From Xiphophorus maculatus (Eukaryota > Chordata > Actinopteri > Cyprinodontiformes > Poeciliidae), in contig NC_036450.1 in the NCBI RefSeq assembly GCF_002775205.1, positions 10,272,979 to 10,336,978 of the forward strand: a stretch of 64,000 bases of DNA, written 5' to 3'. The translations under genes and the position numbers were made by a program. Below are positions 48,820 to 63,887 of the stretch, piece after piece. The notes beneath the pieces are model-generated. The model saw only the letters and a program-made list of their open reading frames with translations. It did no database searches and was not told the origin of the DNA. Every line of letters begins with the position of its first letter. The stretch's first letter is position 1.

Positions 48820-49270
48820 CAAACCAACACATATATAGGCTTTGATCTAAACTATTCCAATGTAATTTTGTGTGTATGTTTAGACTTGGTGATCTACTGG
48901 AGTGTGATGATCTCGTATGTCTCTAGCAGCTTCTGACAGTTTGTTTGTGAAGGATCACTGTGTGTTTTGCTCCATCTATCATTCCAGTTGCCTTTGTTAG
49001 TGTATCCCTAACTGCAAAGAAAAGTATCCAAACGGGGCATTTTTTCAATAAGATCAAATTTGGGAAATACACTATTATTAATTGACCTTCCAACAGATTT
49101 TCCCATCTGAGCTGTGGATCTCTGGTTCAGGTTGTGACCTCAGGACATTTGATACATGTCTTCCTATCCTCTCTATTTGCTTGTTTCATGTCTGATAAAT
49201 GTTGATGGGTCCACTGGTCCCACCAAAAACATCTTACGGGGGAAAAAAATGACAATAACATTGACTTCCT
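48820..49270 (-). mobile_element. Decayed Tc1-type element
   Basis: GGCTTTGATCTAAACTATTC and TGTATGTTTAGACTTGG, followed by a TCATGT/CAGATTTTCCCATC region, follow the antisense text of common fish Tc1-derived elements ('gctttgatctaaaccattcc ... tgtatgtttagggtcattg'). The ends are unclear. Confidence 0.6.
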
Positions 49271-50172
49271 CCACAGTTAAGATGAGGCAATTGGTTGTAC
49301 TATTTTTATTATTTATGGGTATGCTAGTAAAGGAGGCTGAATACACTTTTCATTTCATCTATCATTTTTGCTTTTACTTCAAAATTATAAATTACTTTGT
49401 GTTTGTGTACATACAATCCCAGTAACTTGTAGCAAAGCTTGTGGTTCTAAGTAGACATGTACAAATTACAGCTGAAAAGTTGACACACCTGATGAACAAG
49501 TTGAAAGATGACGTCTCTCTCAAGCTTTGGATTTTCTTAAGAGACAATTTGCCTTATTTAAACCTTAACATGCAGTTTAAGCAGAAGTATGTTTTATTAA
49601 TAGTTGTAATAATGCTTTGCTTTCTTTATGCATCCATATTATTAACAATATGAATTCTGCTCTGGGACAAAAATGGGAAGAACCAACTTAGTCTTAAAAA
49701 ATACATATACAATGAGTATTTTTGCTGCTTTCACTATGTCATCGTTTACCTTCTCTTTGTGAGGAACCTTAACAATGCATGTTTTTGAGGTCACAGCTGT
49801 AATTCTTGTCTCTACCAGAAGAAGGCAAACTGTCACGACTGATGCATCAGGAGAACCCATCTCCTTATGCAGTTTGTTTCTTCCATATTTTAGAAGAATA
49901 TAAATAATGAAGACATCAAACAGCTGTTTGTGATGCTGTAAAGTCCAGTCTCAAGATTTCAGATAAATCTGGCTGTTACTTGAGTTTTTGTTTCTTTACC
50001 TAAAGAACCATAATGTGTTTACTGTCTAAAAAATGTAATACCAATTTCATAGGAGTCTTTCTCCTCCTATGCCTATAGCAGCTCTCTCTGATTTTATGCT
50101 ACTGCAGTGAAAGCCTAGAGAGGCTGCATTGTCAGAGTTTGGAGAAAGTGCTTGCGTCAGACTCTGTCCTGC

Positions 50173-50179
50173 TATAAAA
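50173..50179 (+). promoter_or_regulatory. nefl: TATA box of nefl
   Basis: TATAAAA 126 bases upstream of the nefl ATG at 50,299, which predicts a transcription start near 50,203. It also rules out the in-frame upstream ATG at 50,152 as the initiator. Confidence 0.75.
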
Positions 50180-50298
50180 GCTCAGCCTGCCGCTGCAGCA
50201 AGCAGTCGGGGCTTAAAGCTGAGCCCTCTATACACCTCCCCACCCACACAGACACAAAGAGAAGAGGGAAGAGCAGCAAGTCCCTCCAACACTCAGCC

Positions 50299-53419
<3,121 letters not shown>

Positions 53420-53652
53420 ATTCTTTGGTTGCGACAGTGAAACTCTCTGCTCATTAATCAGATAAGACGCTGGCAATGCTGCTTGGTAACATGGTGCTCA
53501 ATAAAACAGTCTGATAGCCATTTACAGCAACAAGTCAATCTAAACTGCTTCCCAATATCAAGAATAAACCATTAAAGTCTGACCGCACAGTTCCTCATGT
53601 CTGTAAGATGTATAACTGCTGAATGCTAACTTGAGTGTTTGTGTTTTGGGTG

Positions 53653-53662
53653 AATAAATAAA
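53653..53662 (+). terminator. nefl: Poly(A) signal of nefl
   Basis: Overlapping AATAAATAAA about 235 bases after the stop codon. Confidence 0.7.
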
Positions 53663-53669
53663 GATATGC

Positions 53670-55960
53670 CTCTTGAAGCCACATGTGTGGGTTATTTTTT
53701 CCTCTCTTTTCAAATTTTGAACTTCCACAACCATCAGAACTCCTTCATTTAAGTACATTTCTGTTAGTATCTTTCAGATCATCAGTTACAATATATGTTA
53801 AAAATGCATTTTAAAATGGTGAAACTTCCTGTTTTAATGAGACAAAATATCTGAGCTCCAATTATAAAAAAAAGACACCCAGGTTTTGAGTTATTGGTGA
53901 CTCTTTGAAAACTTAAAGTTGGAAGATTAGGTCAAGCTGATGACGCTCCATTGTGATGAAAAATCTGAAAGCCTTTTTGCTATAGCTGGTTAAGTTGGTA
54001 ACCACTTACGTATCCTACAAAGGTGACAGAGATAAATTGTTTTTTAAATCACTTAATACTCTTAAACTATACATAAGACACAAATATAGCAAAAGTCACT
54101 ACTTAACTAAAATGAAAGCAAAAATTCTTATTTCTAGAAGTAGAATTCTGTTGTGACATTGTAAGCAGTCAATATTACTCACTTGTATAAAACAGATGTC
54201 TTGTCATTGAACTGACTAATATGCCAACAACTAGTCAATTTCCCAAAGTAGCATACACAAGGCTTATTGGAAACCCTGTTCTATAAATCTCAAAGCTGCT
54301 GTCACATTTGAAATAGATTACTGTATAGAGATCCTAGAATTTGTTTTGGGTACAATTAAGACAAAAGTATTGTGTTTGCAAAAAATGTGTAACACGTCTA
54401 AGCAAATTAGGTTAATGGGAAAAATTGTTTTTTTTATTTTCTAATCAAGTTTTGTTGGGAGGAAAAACACGTACTCCATTTAGAACTAATACATCAGAGT
54501 AGAGCTGAGATAAGTTCAGACTTATCCCATGTTAAAAAGTCTCATCACTTTTTGAGAGACTTTTTACAGAAAAAGCATTAGCAGTTAGTGTTATTGCTAT
54601 TTACTATCCCTACAAACTATCATCAGGTTTGAGTCAAATGACTATTTACGGAGAGTTTTTATTTTTATTTTTGTACAATTAAGCTTGTGATTAATGTGAT
54701 TCCTACAAAAGCCTATGTCTTTTGTAGGAATTGCCTCCAGTGTAAAACATACCACTACAAAAAGAGAAAAGCTGATGGTATAGGTCCTTATTAAATTGAA
54801 TTGCTTAGTTTAAAAATAACATTATGACCAATAAAATGTCTTACTTGCAGTAGACGATTAAATTAAAGCCATATCAGAAAAGATACATCATACCTACTGT
54901 CCAAGATGGTTGTGGTAGTGTATTGATCTAGGGATGATTTACTTCTTCTGGACCTGTTCTACTTGCTGCAATTAACGATGCATTGCTTTTCAGTCTTTAC
55001 CACAATATGCTGAAGAATATCCATCCACCAATTAATTCACTCTAGCTCACCCAACTATGACAAGAAAAAGAAATTTAGGAATCCAATTGAGATGCTATGC
55101 CCTTGGAAGCATTAACGGCCTTCCAAGGGCCGTTTATGCTGGAAAAACCCTGTAATGAGTCTGAATTAAAACAATTATGCAAAGAAAAGTGGGCCAAAAT
55201 GTATCCACTGATATTAAAGACCAATAGCCATTTATTCCAATTGCAAAAGCTTGATATCAATTACTGTTGCCAAGTGTGGTACAAATCCTTTTTCTGTTAA
55301 GGGGGCAATTATATTTTTTATGTAGAGCCAAGTTGGTTTGTACATCTGTTATCCATAGAATGTGAAATCAACTATTGTAAATTGCTACTCTTACGTACTT
55401 AGCTTACATTTCCCTGATAATAATTTGTTTGTTACTCTGAAACTTACATGCATGACACAAAGCAAAGAAACAATTAAACTCTATGTTATAAACTTTTATA
55501 GTCTGTTATGTACTAGTAGCCATCTATTGATTTATTTAAAAAAAAACAAGTCTGCTGTATCAATGATGTCTACTTATGCATTAATATGAATAGACTGCAG
55601 CACTCTTAATCAGATAGGCAACACAAGGTTGCCTTTGTGGTTTTTTTTGTTTTTTTTAAACACAGTCTTACACACTTTTTGCTGACTAATGTGTGGACAT
55701 TTACCTTCCCTGTCATCAAATCAATCATGTCTTATTGGGCTTATTTTTATACTTACAGAAAAAAATAGTCCTTCATATATCTAAAAATAACCAATAAAGC
55801 TTCATTTAAAGTCATTCTTTATATTAAAATGAAGAGTAAAAGAGTAAAGTATTTATTATATGAAATAGAAACCATTTCCAAAATATCTGGAGGATAGGTT
55901 TATTCAAACATAACCCAGTATGACTGCAAAAATGACAAGAGACGATGTTTTGGTTTTGTT
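53670..55960. other. Region between the convergent nefl and nefm genes
   Basis: No gene. It holds a Tc1-like relic (54.88-55.35 kb) and several short perfect hairpins (about 54,533-54,566; 54,702-54,730; 55,101-55,130). Confidence 0.55.
54885..55350 (+). pseudogene. Decayed Tc1-like transposase, C-terminal part
   Basis: The start CCAAGATGGTTGTGGTAG and a GGACCTGTTCTACTTGCTG region follow the transposase text 'caagatggtggtggtagtg ... ggacctggacgacttgctg'. AATCCAATTGAGATGCT is the NPIEML motif. One frame then reads FMLEKPCNESELKQLCKEKW and AKMYPLILKTNSH. The trailing AAGGGGGCAATTATATTTTT resembles the usual 3' end. Frames are broken by indels; a small inverted repeat (CCCTTGGAAG...CTTCCAAGGG) sits at the NPIE site. 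Confidence 0.75.
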
Positions 55961-55966
55961 ATGATA

Positions 55967-55972
55967 TTTATT
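55967..55972 (-). terminator. nefm: Poly(A) signal of nefm
   Basis: TTTATT on the plus strand (AATAAA on the minus) lies about 850 bases past the nefm stop codon. Confidence 0.5.
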
Positions 55973-56819
55973 GAGCAAAGGCTGCTGGGAAGTAGTTCAA
56001 GATGAGTAAAGTTATGGGACTGCAAACAGTAGCACCTCATTTATTTCTGTAATTAAATTCAAGTTCATTCTATGCATACAAGGATGCACAATTACATTTG
56101 TCTAAGTTGCTCTCAGGTAAACATAACAGACAGTGATAAAAAGCATGTTTAAGGCTAGGAGTTTTCTCAGATTTGTTAAGCTGTCATTGCTTCAGTTATT
56201 GGATGTATACTGGTATGGTTATGTGTTTCTCCAACTCATGTTTCGCATTTATTGTTTGTTACTGTTTCTGGCTCAGATGGCATCTTCACAAGTCAAGTAA
56301 GGCTTCTTCAGTAGAGTGCATGTCTGCGCCGAGGACCCTCCACCTGCCCAAACCCACCCCCACTACTTTAACTCAAAAATCTCCTCAACAGTCTCATGTT
56401 AAGTTATCTCTTTAAAGTGCATTTCTACCAAACAAACAGATAAGAGAGGAAAGTACTCCACTCTTCTGAGCTAGCATGCAGATACCCCATCCCTTCTTCC
56501 TACTCCTGGGATCACCTTATAAAAGCAGAAAGAACCTAAAAGAGGATAAAATGTCTCAGTCGCTTGCTCTTCGCTGCATCAGCGGCGAAGCTCGCTTAAA
56601 GCTTTCACTCAACATGCAGGTTTGAAGTTTGTCATGTTTTATTTTGGCTTCTCTCTATAATTTGCTTTTAGTGTGGTTTCGTTACATCGCTCTAGCTGTA
56701 TGTATTTCATTGTTACGTTAGTTCTTTGTGGATTGCTTATGTTCTCTCCTCTAGCTTATGCCCCTCTCACGATTGCCCCCTCCTCTCCTTCTACTTTAGC
56801 TACGCCGTCCGGAGTCTGC

Positions 56820-59800
56820 TCATTCGGCTTCTGCCACTTGCTTGACAGACTGGGTAGACTGCTTCTCTGTCTTCTTGGTGGACACAAGCTTCTCCTGTAG
56901 CACCTCCTCCACCTCTTTCACTGTTTCTGTCACTGTGATGGATTTTGTGACGTGCTTGGATCCATCTTCTCCAGTGGTGATTGTCTCCACGGTTTTAGTG
57001 ATCACCACTTTCTGGCTGCCATCTTCCTTAACAGGGCTCTCATCTACACCGTTAGCAATCACATCTGCATCTTTCTTCTCCTTTTCTTCTGGGCTACTCT
57101 TCTCCACCTCGCCATTCATGGCAACATCTTTCTTTTCTACCATTTTATCTTCTGTTGAATCACTCTTCTTTTCAGATTTGTCGTCTTTGGGAGCCTCAGC
57201 TTTGGTGGTGTCAGACTTGGGGGACTCAGATTTGGGGGAGCTAGGCTTTAGGGATTCTGCCTTGGGTGAGCTTTCTTTGGGTGATTCAGGCTTTGGAGAA
57301 ACAGACTTGGGGGACTCAGCTTTAGGAGACTCTGGTTTTGGAGATTCGGATTTAGGAGAACCTGGTTTGGGTGATTCAGACTTGGGAGATCCTGGTTTGG
57401 GTGATTCAGACTTGGGAGATCCGGGTTTGGGTGATTCAGACTTGGGAGATCCTGGTTTGGGTGATTCAGACTTGGGAGAACTTGGTTTGGGTGATTCAGA
57501 CTTGGGAGAACTTGCTTTAGGTGATTCAGACTTGGGAGAACCAGGTTTAGGTGATTCAGACTTGGGAGAACCAGGTTTAGGTGATTCAGACTTGGGAGAA
57601 CCAGGTTTTGGGGATTCAGACTTTGGGGAACCTGCCACTGGAGATTCAGACTTAGGGGACTTTGATCCCTCTGGTTTTGGGGCTTCTTCCTTGCTGGCCT
57701 CAGTTTTTGAAGCTTCTGACTTTGGAACAGCTTTTTCTGTTTTATCTGCTTTCTCATCTTTTACCTCCTTTTCATCTTCCTCTTTATCCTTCTCTGCTTC
57801 ATCTTTTTCTTCCTTCTCATCTACACTCTTTGATGCTTTATCATCTGCACTCTCTTCTTCTTTTTCAGCACCTTCCTCTTCGGCTCCGGCCTCCTCCTCT
57901 TCTCCTGCACTACCTTCTTTTTCTCCACCTTTCTCTTTGTCAGGAGAAGCTTTGGACTCTGGAGCTTTGGAGCACAACACTGTTTCCTCAACTTCTTCCT
58001 CTTCTCCTCCTTCTCTGCCCTCTTCATTACCTTCCTCTGCCTCACCCCCCTTTTCTTCTTCATCTTCTCCCTCCTCTTCTTCCTCCTCCTTTTCTCCTTC
58101 ATCACCTTCACCCTCACCTTCTTCTCCCTCATCGTCACCTTTTTCCTCCTCATCCTCATCCTTAGAAGGAGCACTAGCACTAACTTTGGCTTTGGTGGCA
58201 GCTACAACTTCCTCTTCTTCTGCTGCCTCTTCCTCAGCATCCTGCTCTTCCTCTCCCCCCTCCTCTTCCCCTTCTTCCTCCTCGCCTCCTTCTCCTGGTG
58301 TAGCGGAGAGCTCCTGTGCTATCTCTGCCAGAGCCTCATCAATGTCCACCTTATCATCCTCCACCCGTGTCTCCTCGATGATCTCCTCCACAAACTTGTG
58401 TTTGACTTTCAGCTTTGAGGCCTCAGATTTAGGTTTGGAGATTTTACTAGAAGTAACAGCCTGGCGATATGGGAAGCTGCTGAAGTGGGTCTCCTCTCCC
58501 TCAAGGAGTTTCCTGGTTAGAAACAGAGTCCATTTATTGATCATTTAGTTTGAGTAAGTCCAATGAAACAATTAGGAGTAATGTTTCAATACTTTACCTG
58601 TATGCAGCAATTTCAATATCCAGGGCCATCTTGACATTCAGCAGGTCCTGATACTCACGGAGATGACGAGCCATCTCCCATTTGGTGCTCTTCAGTTCAT
58701 TGTCCAGCTGGTGGATTGTCTCCTAAGAAAAAAAAACAGAGAAAAATCAACTTATTTAGAATGACAGCACTATTCTCTTATGCGCAACCTGTTGTGTATC
58801 TGGGACTTTCTCAATTTTCTGTCTGAGCTTCCACTGCAGTAAAACTCCTTCTACTTTTGCCTTGGCTGAGGGTGTTGGTCTAATATATTCTGACGCAATT
58901 CAGCATTCTAGAGATGCTGAGCCTCTGTTTCAAGGGTAGCCTCCGCCACCCCCACCCTCTTCCAAACTCTGAGCGGTGTGATGCAAGGACATAACCAATG
59001 AAGGCATCGATCCATGCCTCTGACTCAGCAAGAGAGAAGGGAGGGGGAAAGAGCGTGCACTGCAGTCTGCCTTTAACCATCTGGAAATCTCCCAAGCTCA
59101 TAAAGAAATAGGAAAGTCCCGCAGTCATAATGCAGCGGAAAAAACAATTTAACATGTCTGATATATTACAATTTTGATATCGTTGTGTGGGGAAATTATT
59201 TTTGTTTAAATGTATCAAATAACAAATGCGTCATCATGACAAAACAGTGAATATTAAATTACTCCAAAACATAATATTTTATCACACACACACATTAAGA
59301 CAGTTCCTCACATTTCAAAATAAGTATCTATATTTCCTTCCATGTTATTCTCTAAATAACTAAGTTCGGAGTGTCTCCCTACCTGTAGGCTGGCCAGATC
59401 GCTGTTGTGTCGATCTTCAATATCATTTAGCTGTCGCTCCAGGGAGTCCTTCATCCCGCGGACGGACTCCAGCTCCACTGTCTTCGCCTGCAGCTGGCGC
59501 CTGTAGTCGGCAATCTCGTCCCGGGCGGACTTAATTGCGTCCTTGTTCTGCTCCGCAGCCTCCGTGAGCTTGGCATAGCGGCACATGAACCAACTCTCCA
59601 CCTGCTGGAGATTCTGGTTGGAGTGGCCTTCCAACTCGGTGCGTATTTCCCGCAGAGCCTCTGTGATGTCGGTCTTCTGGAGGTCCTTCCTCTCCACGGT
59701 TACCTGGGATGCCTGGATCTGGGCGATGAGGTCGCCCACCTCCTCCTCGTGGTTGTTGCGAATGAAGGCGATTTCGTCTTGCAGCGACTGAACTTTCTTG

Positions 59801-60441
59801 TCTAACTCGGACTTCACCAACTCCGAATCACCTGTGTCTTTCTTCAGGACGCGAATTATGGCCTCCGTCTCCTCGCGGATTCGAGCCTCCTCCTCGAAGC
59901 GGTCCCTGAGCCGCTGGATGTCCTCCTCGATGTGCTCAGTGTCGAGTTGGATCTGCGCCTTGTCGCGGTGGATCTGCTCCAGAACGGTGCGCAGCTCTTT
60001 CAGCTCCTGGTCGTAGAGATCGTCCAGCTGATTGCGGGACACCTGCTTCTGCCGCAGCGCCTGGATCTCAGCCTCGATCTGCTTGTTCTGCTGCTCCAGG
60101 TAGTGCACCTTGTCGATGTACACAACAAACCGGTCGTTGAGCCCCTGAAGTTGTTCTTTTTCATTAGATCGTTTGTAGTCACCGTTAAGGATCGAGGTTT
60201 GACTGTAATCAACACTGTCGGCGGAACTCAGCACAGCTGAGCTGTAAGCCCGGGGAGCTGGTGCGTTCACGGTCCTCTTGTAGGATGCGGTCATGGTGGA
60301 GCCCGGGCTTGTCCGGGACCAGGACTGGGAACGAAAACCGCTTGAGGGGGTGCCGCTGGGGCGGCCGTAGCCGTAACTGGTTGTTCTTGTATCCATAACT
60401 CTCCTGAAGGGACTTCCTATCGTGTCCACCGGGTAACTCAT
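56820..60441 (-). CDS. nefm: Neurofilament medium polypeptide
   Basis: Type IV intermediate-filament subunit. Its KSP-rich tail projects from axonal filaments and is heavily phosphorylated. Three exons on the minus strand: 60441-59383, 58722-58598, 58512-56820; 958 residues (human NEFM 916). Three exons with this layout match the mammalian gene. The head is [20 protein letters not shown] (1-100). The rod runs from [19 protein letters not shown] (101 on) to [19 protein letters not shown] (384-402). The tail starts THFSSF and [16 protein letters not shown], conserved in NF-M. It then has a long Glu block, about eleven 10-residue [10 protein letters not shown] repeats, and a conserved end [12 protein letters not shown], then SVKQVAEAE. 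The end matches the NF-M tail terminus, which separates it from nefh and internexin. The gene converges on nefl, as in mammals. Confidence 0.95.
57281..57670 (-). repeat. KSP minisatellite in the nefm tail
   Basis: About eleven near-identical 30-base units (plus-strand word GATTCAGACTTGGGAGA) encode [10 protein letters not shown] variants (GSP, SSP, ASSP, ESP). Each unit carries two Ser-Pro sites. The central units differ by only one or two bases, which points to recent unequal exchange. Confidence 0.9.
58880..59300. other. nefm intron 1 sequence
   Basis: Intron between the first and second nefm exons (58,723-59,382). No other feature seen apart from a short CA run near 59,285. Confidence 0.6.
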
Positions 60442-60585
60442 CCGGTCAGACTAAAGTAGAAGATGCACACGGGAATGAAAGGAGACAGTGCTGGCGGTGC
60501 AGAGGCGTGTGGGTGTAAATGTGTGTGTGCGCGCAGGTGAGGGGTGTATGGCTTTCACAGCGACTGAGAGAGCCCCCGTCTTCTC

Positions 60586-60593
60586 CTTATATA
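60586..60593 (-). promoter_or_regulatory. nefm: TATA box of nefm
   Basis: TATATAAG on the minus strand lies about 150 bases upstream of the nefm ATG, predicting a start near 60,560. Confidence 0.7.
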
Positions 60594-60825
60594 CCGAAGC
60601 TTCTGCCGCTAACAGGGCATGTCCAAGCAGTTTTGTTTCGTCCTATGAAGGAAGGGAGGGGATAGAAAGGAGCGTCAGCTGATGGTCCTGGGACCCTGCT
60701 CAGCCTGAACCACGTGGCTCAGATGAGCTACGTGGGTGTGGGATTTAGAATAAACTTAGAGACAATGAGGTGATGTGTCTACTTACGTTCTATCCAAGTT
60801 ATAATTGCTTACTCGTTCCGATCAT

Positions 60826-60846
60826 TTCAGCACCACAGACAGCAAC
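60826..60846 (+). promoter_or_regulatory. Candidate RE1/NRSE (REST/NRSF) silencer site upstream of nefm
   Basis: TTCAGCACCAC followed directly by AGACAGCAAC. The 21-bp RE1 consensus is TTCAGCACCAC + GGACAGCGCC, so the left half matches perfectly and the right half differs at three positions. It lies about 240 bases upstream of the nefm TATA box. REST represses neuronal genes outside neurons through such sites. Binding here is inferred. Confidence 0.6.
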
Positions 60847-60849
60847 AGT

Positions 60850-63465
60850 CAGCTGTCAGTCGATTCCCCGCTGAGGGAAACAGCAGCATTTCCGTATCAC
60901 AGAATATTGACAACAAAAGAGCACTCCATCACAGCTTTGCGATTCTGCTGACTACTGCTGAGCCAAGGTCTGCAAGCAACTCTGCTTCATTTATCTTGTT
61001 AGTTCAGTGACTCAAATCAAGGTTAGGCGAACATATCTACAGTTTTTATGTGGTGTGCAGCTGTATTCAACCCCCCTGAATTACTAACTTTCACGACAAT
61101 TACAGTTGCAACTGGTTTGGGCATAAATAGTTTACACTTAGTCAATATTGATAAGGCATATCTGTAGACAGCATTGTTCACATTTCACCACAGATTCTGG
61201 ATTCTGTTTTGACCAATATTTAGCTCCATCTCTCTTGTCATTAGCAGACTTCCTTGTATCAGGTGAGAAAAAGTCTTCCCACAGCATAATCTTGCTGATA
61301 TTACGTTTTACCTTGGATATGATGTCCTCTGACTGTGCAGACCAAGGTTATGAGCAATTCAACATTCAAATTGCACTAGAAGCAAATGAAGTGAAGCACA
61401 TATTGTTTGTGGCCATTTTTAGGCTTACCAGTAAGAAGACAGGCTGCTGCATTCTGCACTAATTGCAGATGATTAATAATTTCTGATCTATACCGAAGTA
61501 TAATGAATTACTGTAGCCGTGATAATATTTAAGCATTAATTTTATTCTCTAGATCCATGTGAGGGGTACCATGTTTTATGTAGCCTTTTATTTATCTGCT
61601 AATCTAAGGTGGTAAGCCTGATTTAATAACAGAGCTCACCAGCTCTTCAATTTTAAAACCTCCATTAAAGGCCACAAGAAATGTTTCTCTACCAGATGAA
61701 CACTGAAATATCACACACACACACTCATCCGTCTCTTCTATGTTAAAAACATCATGTCCAACCTTTGTACCAGGGGTAACCATGGAATTGATATTAACCC
61801 CCCCACGCCACACTTCCTTTTAAGTTGTGTTGTCTGAGAGTTTTCTCTGAAGGCTTGGCCTCATTAGCCGATTATTGATCACCATCACTCTTGATGCCTT
61901 TGTTCATTATTTAGTCACTTGGATCAATGTGAAACCATTAGTAGTTGTTAGAGGTAAGGTGTTGATGGTATTTCTATATGTTTGTTGTGTAATTTTTTCT
62001 AAATCAGCCAAATGGGAAAATACTTCCTGAGACATTGTTTAATAAATGTTTCCCAAGAATTATACAGATTTTGAGATTTGAGTTAGTGCTTTCCCCCCCC
62101 CCAAATAGAGCAAAGACAATCTGCATTCCATTGCTGTTCGCTCATTGGAATTCCCCTGGGATCTTTCAAGAAGCACAACTAATGCATCAAGGTTAGCCAA
62201 TTTTAGCTCCAGAGACAAGAAGGCAGACAATGAGAGAGAGTGAGCTAAAATACAAAGAGAGAGAGATGGACACAGTGACTTCCTCACCGTATGTGTACCT
62301 TTTTAAAGCTGTGATACCTGTAGTAAATTACTACACTTCACCAACAAGCCACTCTGTTGCTGATGTTGCAGTGTCCTTTGCCTTTGTCCCATGACTTGCT
62401 TTTCTTTTGTAGGATTTCAGTTCTAGTTCAGCTTTTCATGTAGGATCTATTAAGGGCAGTGGTTGCGTGATGAACATGATGTACTGAGGGTGTGTGGGTA
62501 CACAACAGTTCTAGGCTTCGGCGCATTGCAGGAGTGTTGAAGTGTTTTAAAAAGGCAATGCAGCAGAAACAAGCTCGAACAGCTAAGACAAGCCCATTCT
62601 AGCCGGTGTCAGTCCGTCCCAGCCTGTAACCTGCAGATGCACATCCACAGGGGTAGAGAGGCTATTGATCCTCTGAATGGGGTCAAGGCCAAGTATTGCT
62701 GGGATAGGAAATATATGTATTCACATTTGTAGGCGTCAAAGTCAACATGACCTCATCGCCACTTCGTATACTGTTCTGAACAGCATATCAGGTCCAGATA
62801 TTGATATATTGACATAAGGTTTTAGACAGTAAATTAATTAAACAATATCAAGCTAACAAAAAAGGTTATACAATATATCATGTAAACTTTCAGTGTAAAA
62901 AATAAGCTCTTCCCGTATTCTTTTCTACATTAAGCTCATTTTTATTTGGTTTAATTAATTTAAAGTTTTGATATAAAACGTACACAGCTTGATAAAAGGC
63001 TCTGAAAAGCTATTTGTGGTGTTTCCACTGTTGGCTGCTGGTTTTAGCTATGTCTTAAACATATTCAGGAGCAGAAATGGAATGATGCGACTCAGTGGAG
63101 AGGAAGAAGGACACATTGATAAAGGCGTAAATAAAACAGGATTGAAGCAGCTCAGTGCTTCCTTTTGACCTCATGGGGGCTAACATCTCTTTATATGTGC
63201 AAATGTGTTTAGAGAGAATTAAATAGGCAAGTCAGTAATGATATTAGTACAAAAGCTGCATCAAACTGCCTTTCGCTTATATTTCTCAGCACACATAACT
63301 GTGTGTGATGCCCAGTCTGTTAAACCACAGTCTTATTTTACCTGCAGTCATTATGCAGGTGTCCTTCACCACAGAGTAGGTTATTGTGCCCAGACTGTAA
63401 CTACTGTCTTCAGGTATTATTGCACCTAAGGCTGAGAGTAAAGAGTAATAGCATGAGGCAGACAA
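60850..63465. other. Upstream flank of nefm, no gene recognised
   Basis: It holds a Tc1-type relic (61.04-61.46 kb). Near 61.6-61.85 kb there is a purine/CA-rich patch, and a poly-C run lies at about 62,093-62,102. The short frames have no family match. Confidence 0.5.
61040..61460 (-). mobile_element. Decayed Tc1-type element
   Basis: AGCTGTATTCAACCCCCCTG, TTTCACCACAGATTCTGGAT, AATATTTAGCTCCATCTCTC and TTCCCACAGCATAATCTTGC follow, in order, the antisense text of fish Tc1-derived elements ('...ccacagattct... tttggctccatccatcttcc ... cccacagcatgatgctgcc'). Heavily diverged; precise ends unknown. Confidence 0.65.
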
Positions 63466-63473
63466 AGAAAGTG

Positions 63474-63887
63474 GGTAACACTTTATTTGACGGGTTGTGA
63501 ATAAGACTGACATGACACTGTCATAAACATGACATAACACCTGTCGTGAACATGAGTAAGTCTTCATGAACTATTAAACTTGATTAAATTATTAAACTTT
63601 AAAAATTATGTAGCTTTATGTTATTCAAGCTAATGTTTAATCCGTAATACTTTTATAACAAATGTATGTCAGATCATGATTTCTTGGTTAATGTCAAGTT
63701 GTCATAGCAAAGACATTTTGAATAATGTCAACTTTGCATTAAAAGTGTCCTAATTTACCAAATGACACTTTATGACAACAGTCATAAATATTCATGAAGA
63801 CTTACTCATGTTCATGACAGGTGTTATGTCATGTGTATGATGGTGTCATGGCAGTCTTATTCACAACCCATCAAATAACGTGTTACC
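63474..63887. mobile_element. Palindromic MITE with 8-bp target duplication (hAT-like)
   Basis: The two ends (GGTAACACTTTATTTGACGG... and ...CAAATAACGTGTTACC) are long inverted repeats that stay paired for about 100 bases with few mismatches, including GTTGTGAATAAGACTG and CATGAGTAAGTCTTCATGAA. AGAAAGTG flanks both sides exactly (63,466-63,473 and 63,888-63,895). An 8-bp duplication fits hAT-type transposition. There is no transposase inside. Confidence 0.9.

Larger units (their letters stand above)
44880..50160. other. Intergenic region between pgam2 and nefl
   Basis: No gene recognised. It holds a degenerate CATT/CATC simple repeat (45.17-45.48 kb), a LINE 3' end (47.97-48.1 kb), a Tc1-type relic (48.8-49.27 kb) and a possible regulatory block near 46.5-46.76 kb. 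As the 5' flank of two divergent genes it probably also holds their distal regulatory DNA. Confidence 0.5.

Noticed and set aside
50152-50298. In-frame N-terminal extension of nefl from an upstream ATG
   Set aside because: A TATA box at 50,173 puts the transcription start downstream of that ATG, and the ATG at 50,299 gives the classic neurofilament start.
56842-58548. 568-codon open frame on the plus strand opposite the nefm tail
   Set aside because: It is the mirror of the Lys/Glu/Ser/Pro-rich nefm exon, whose codon bias leaves the antisense frame without stops. The product is low-complexity Ser/Pro/Leu, and the minus-strand exon has proper splice sites and family motifs.
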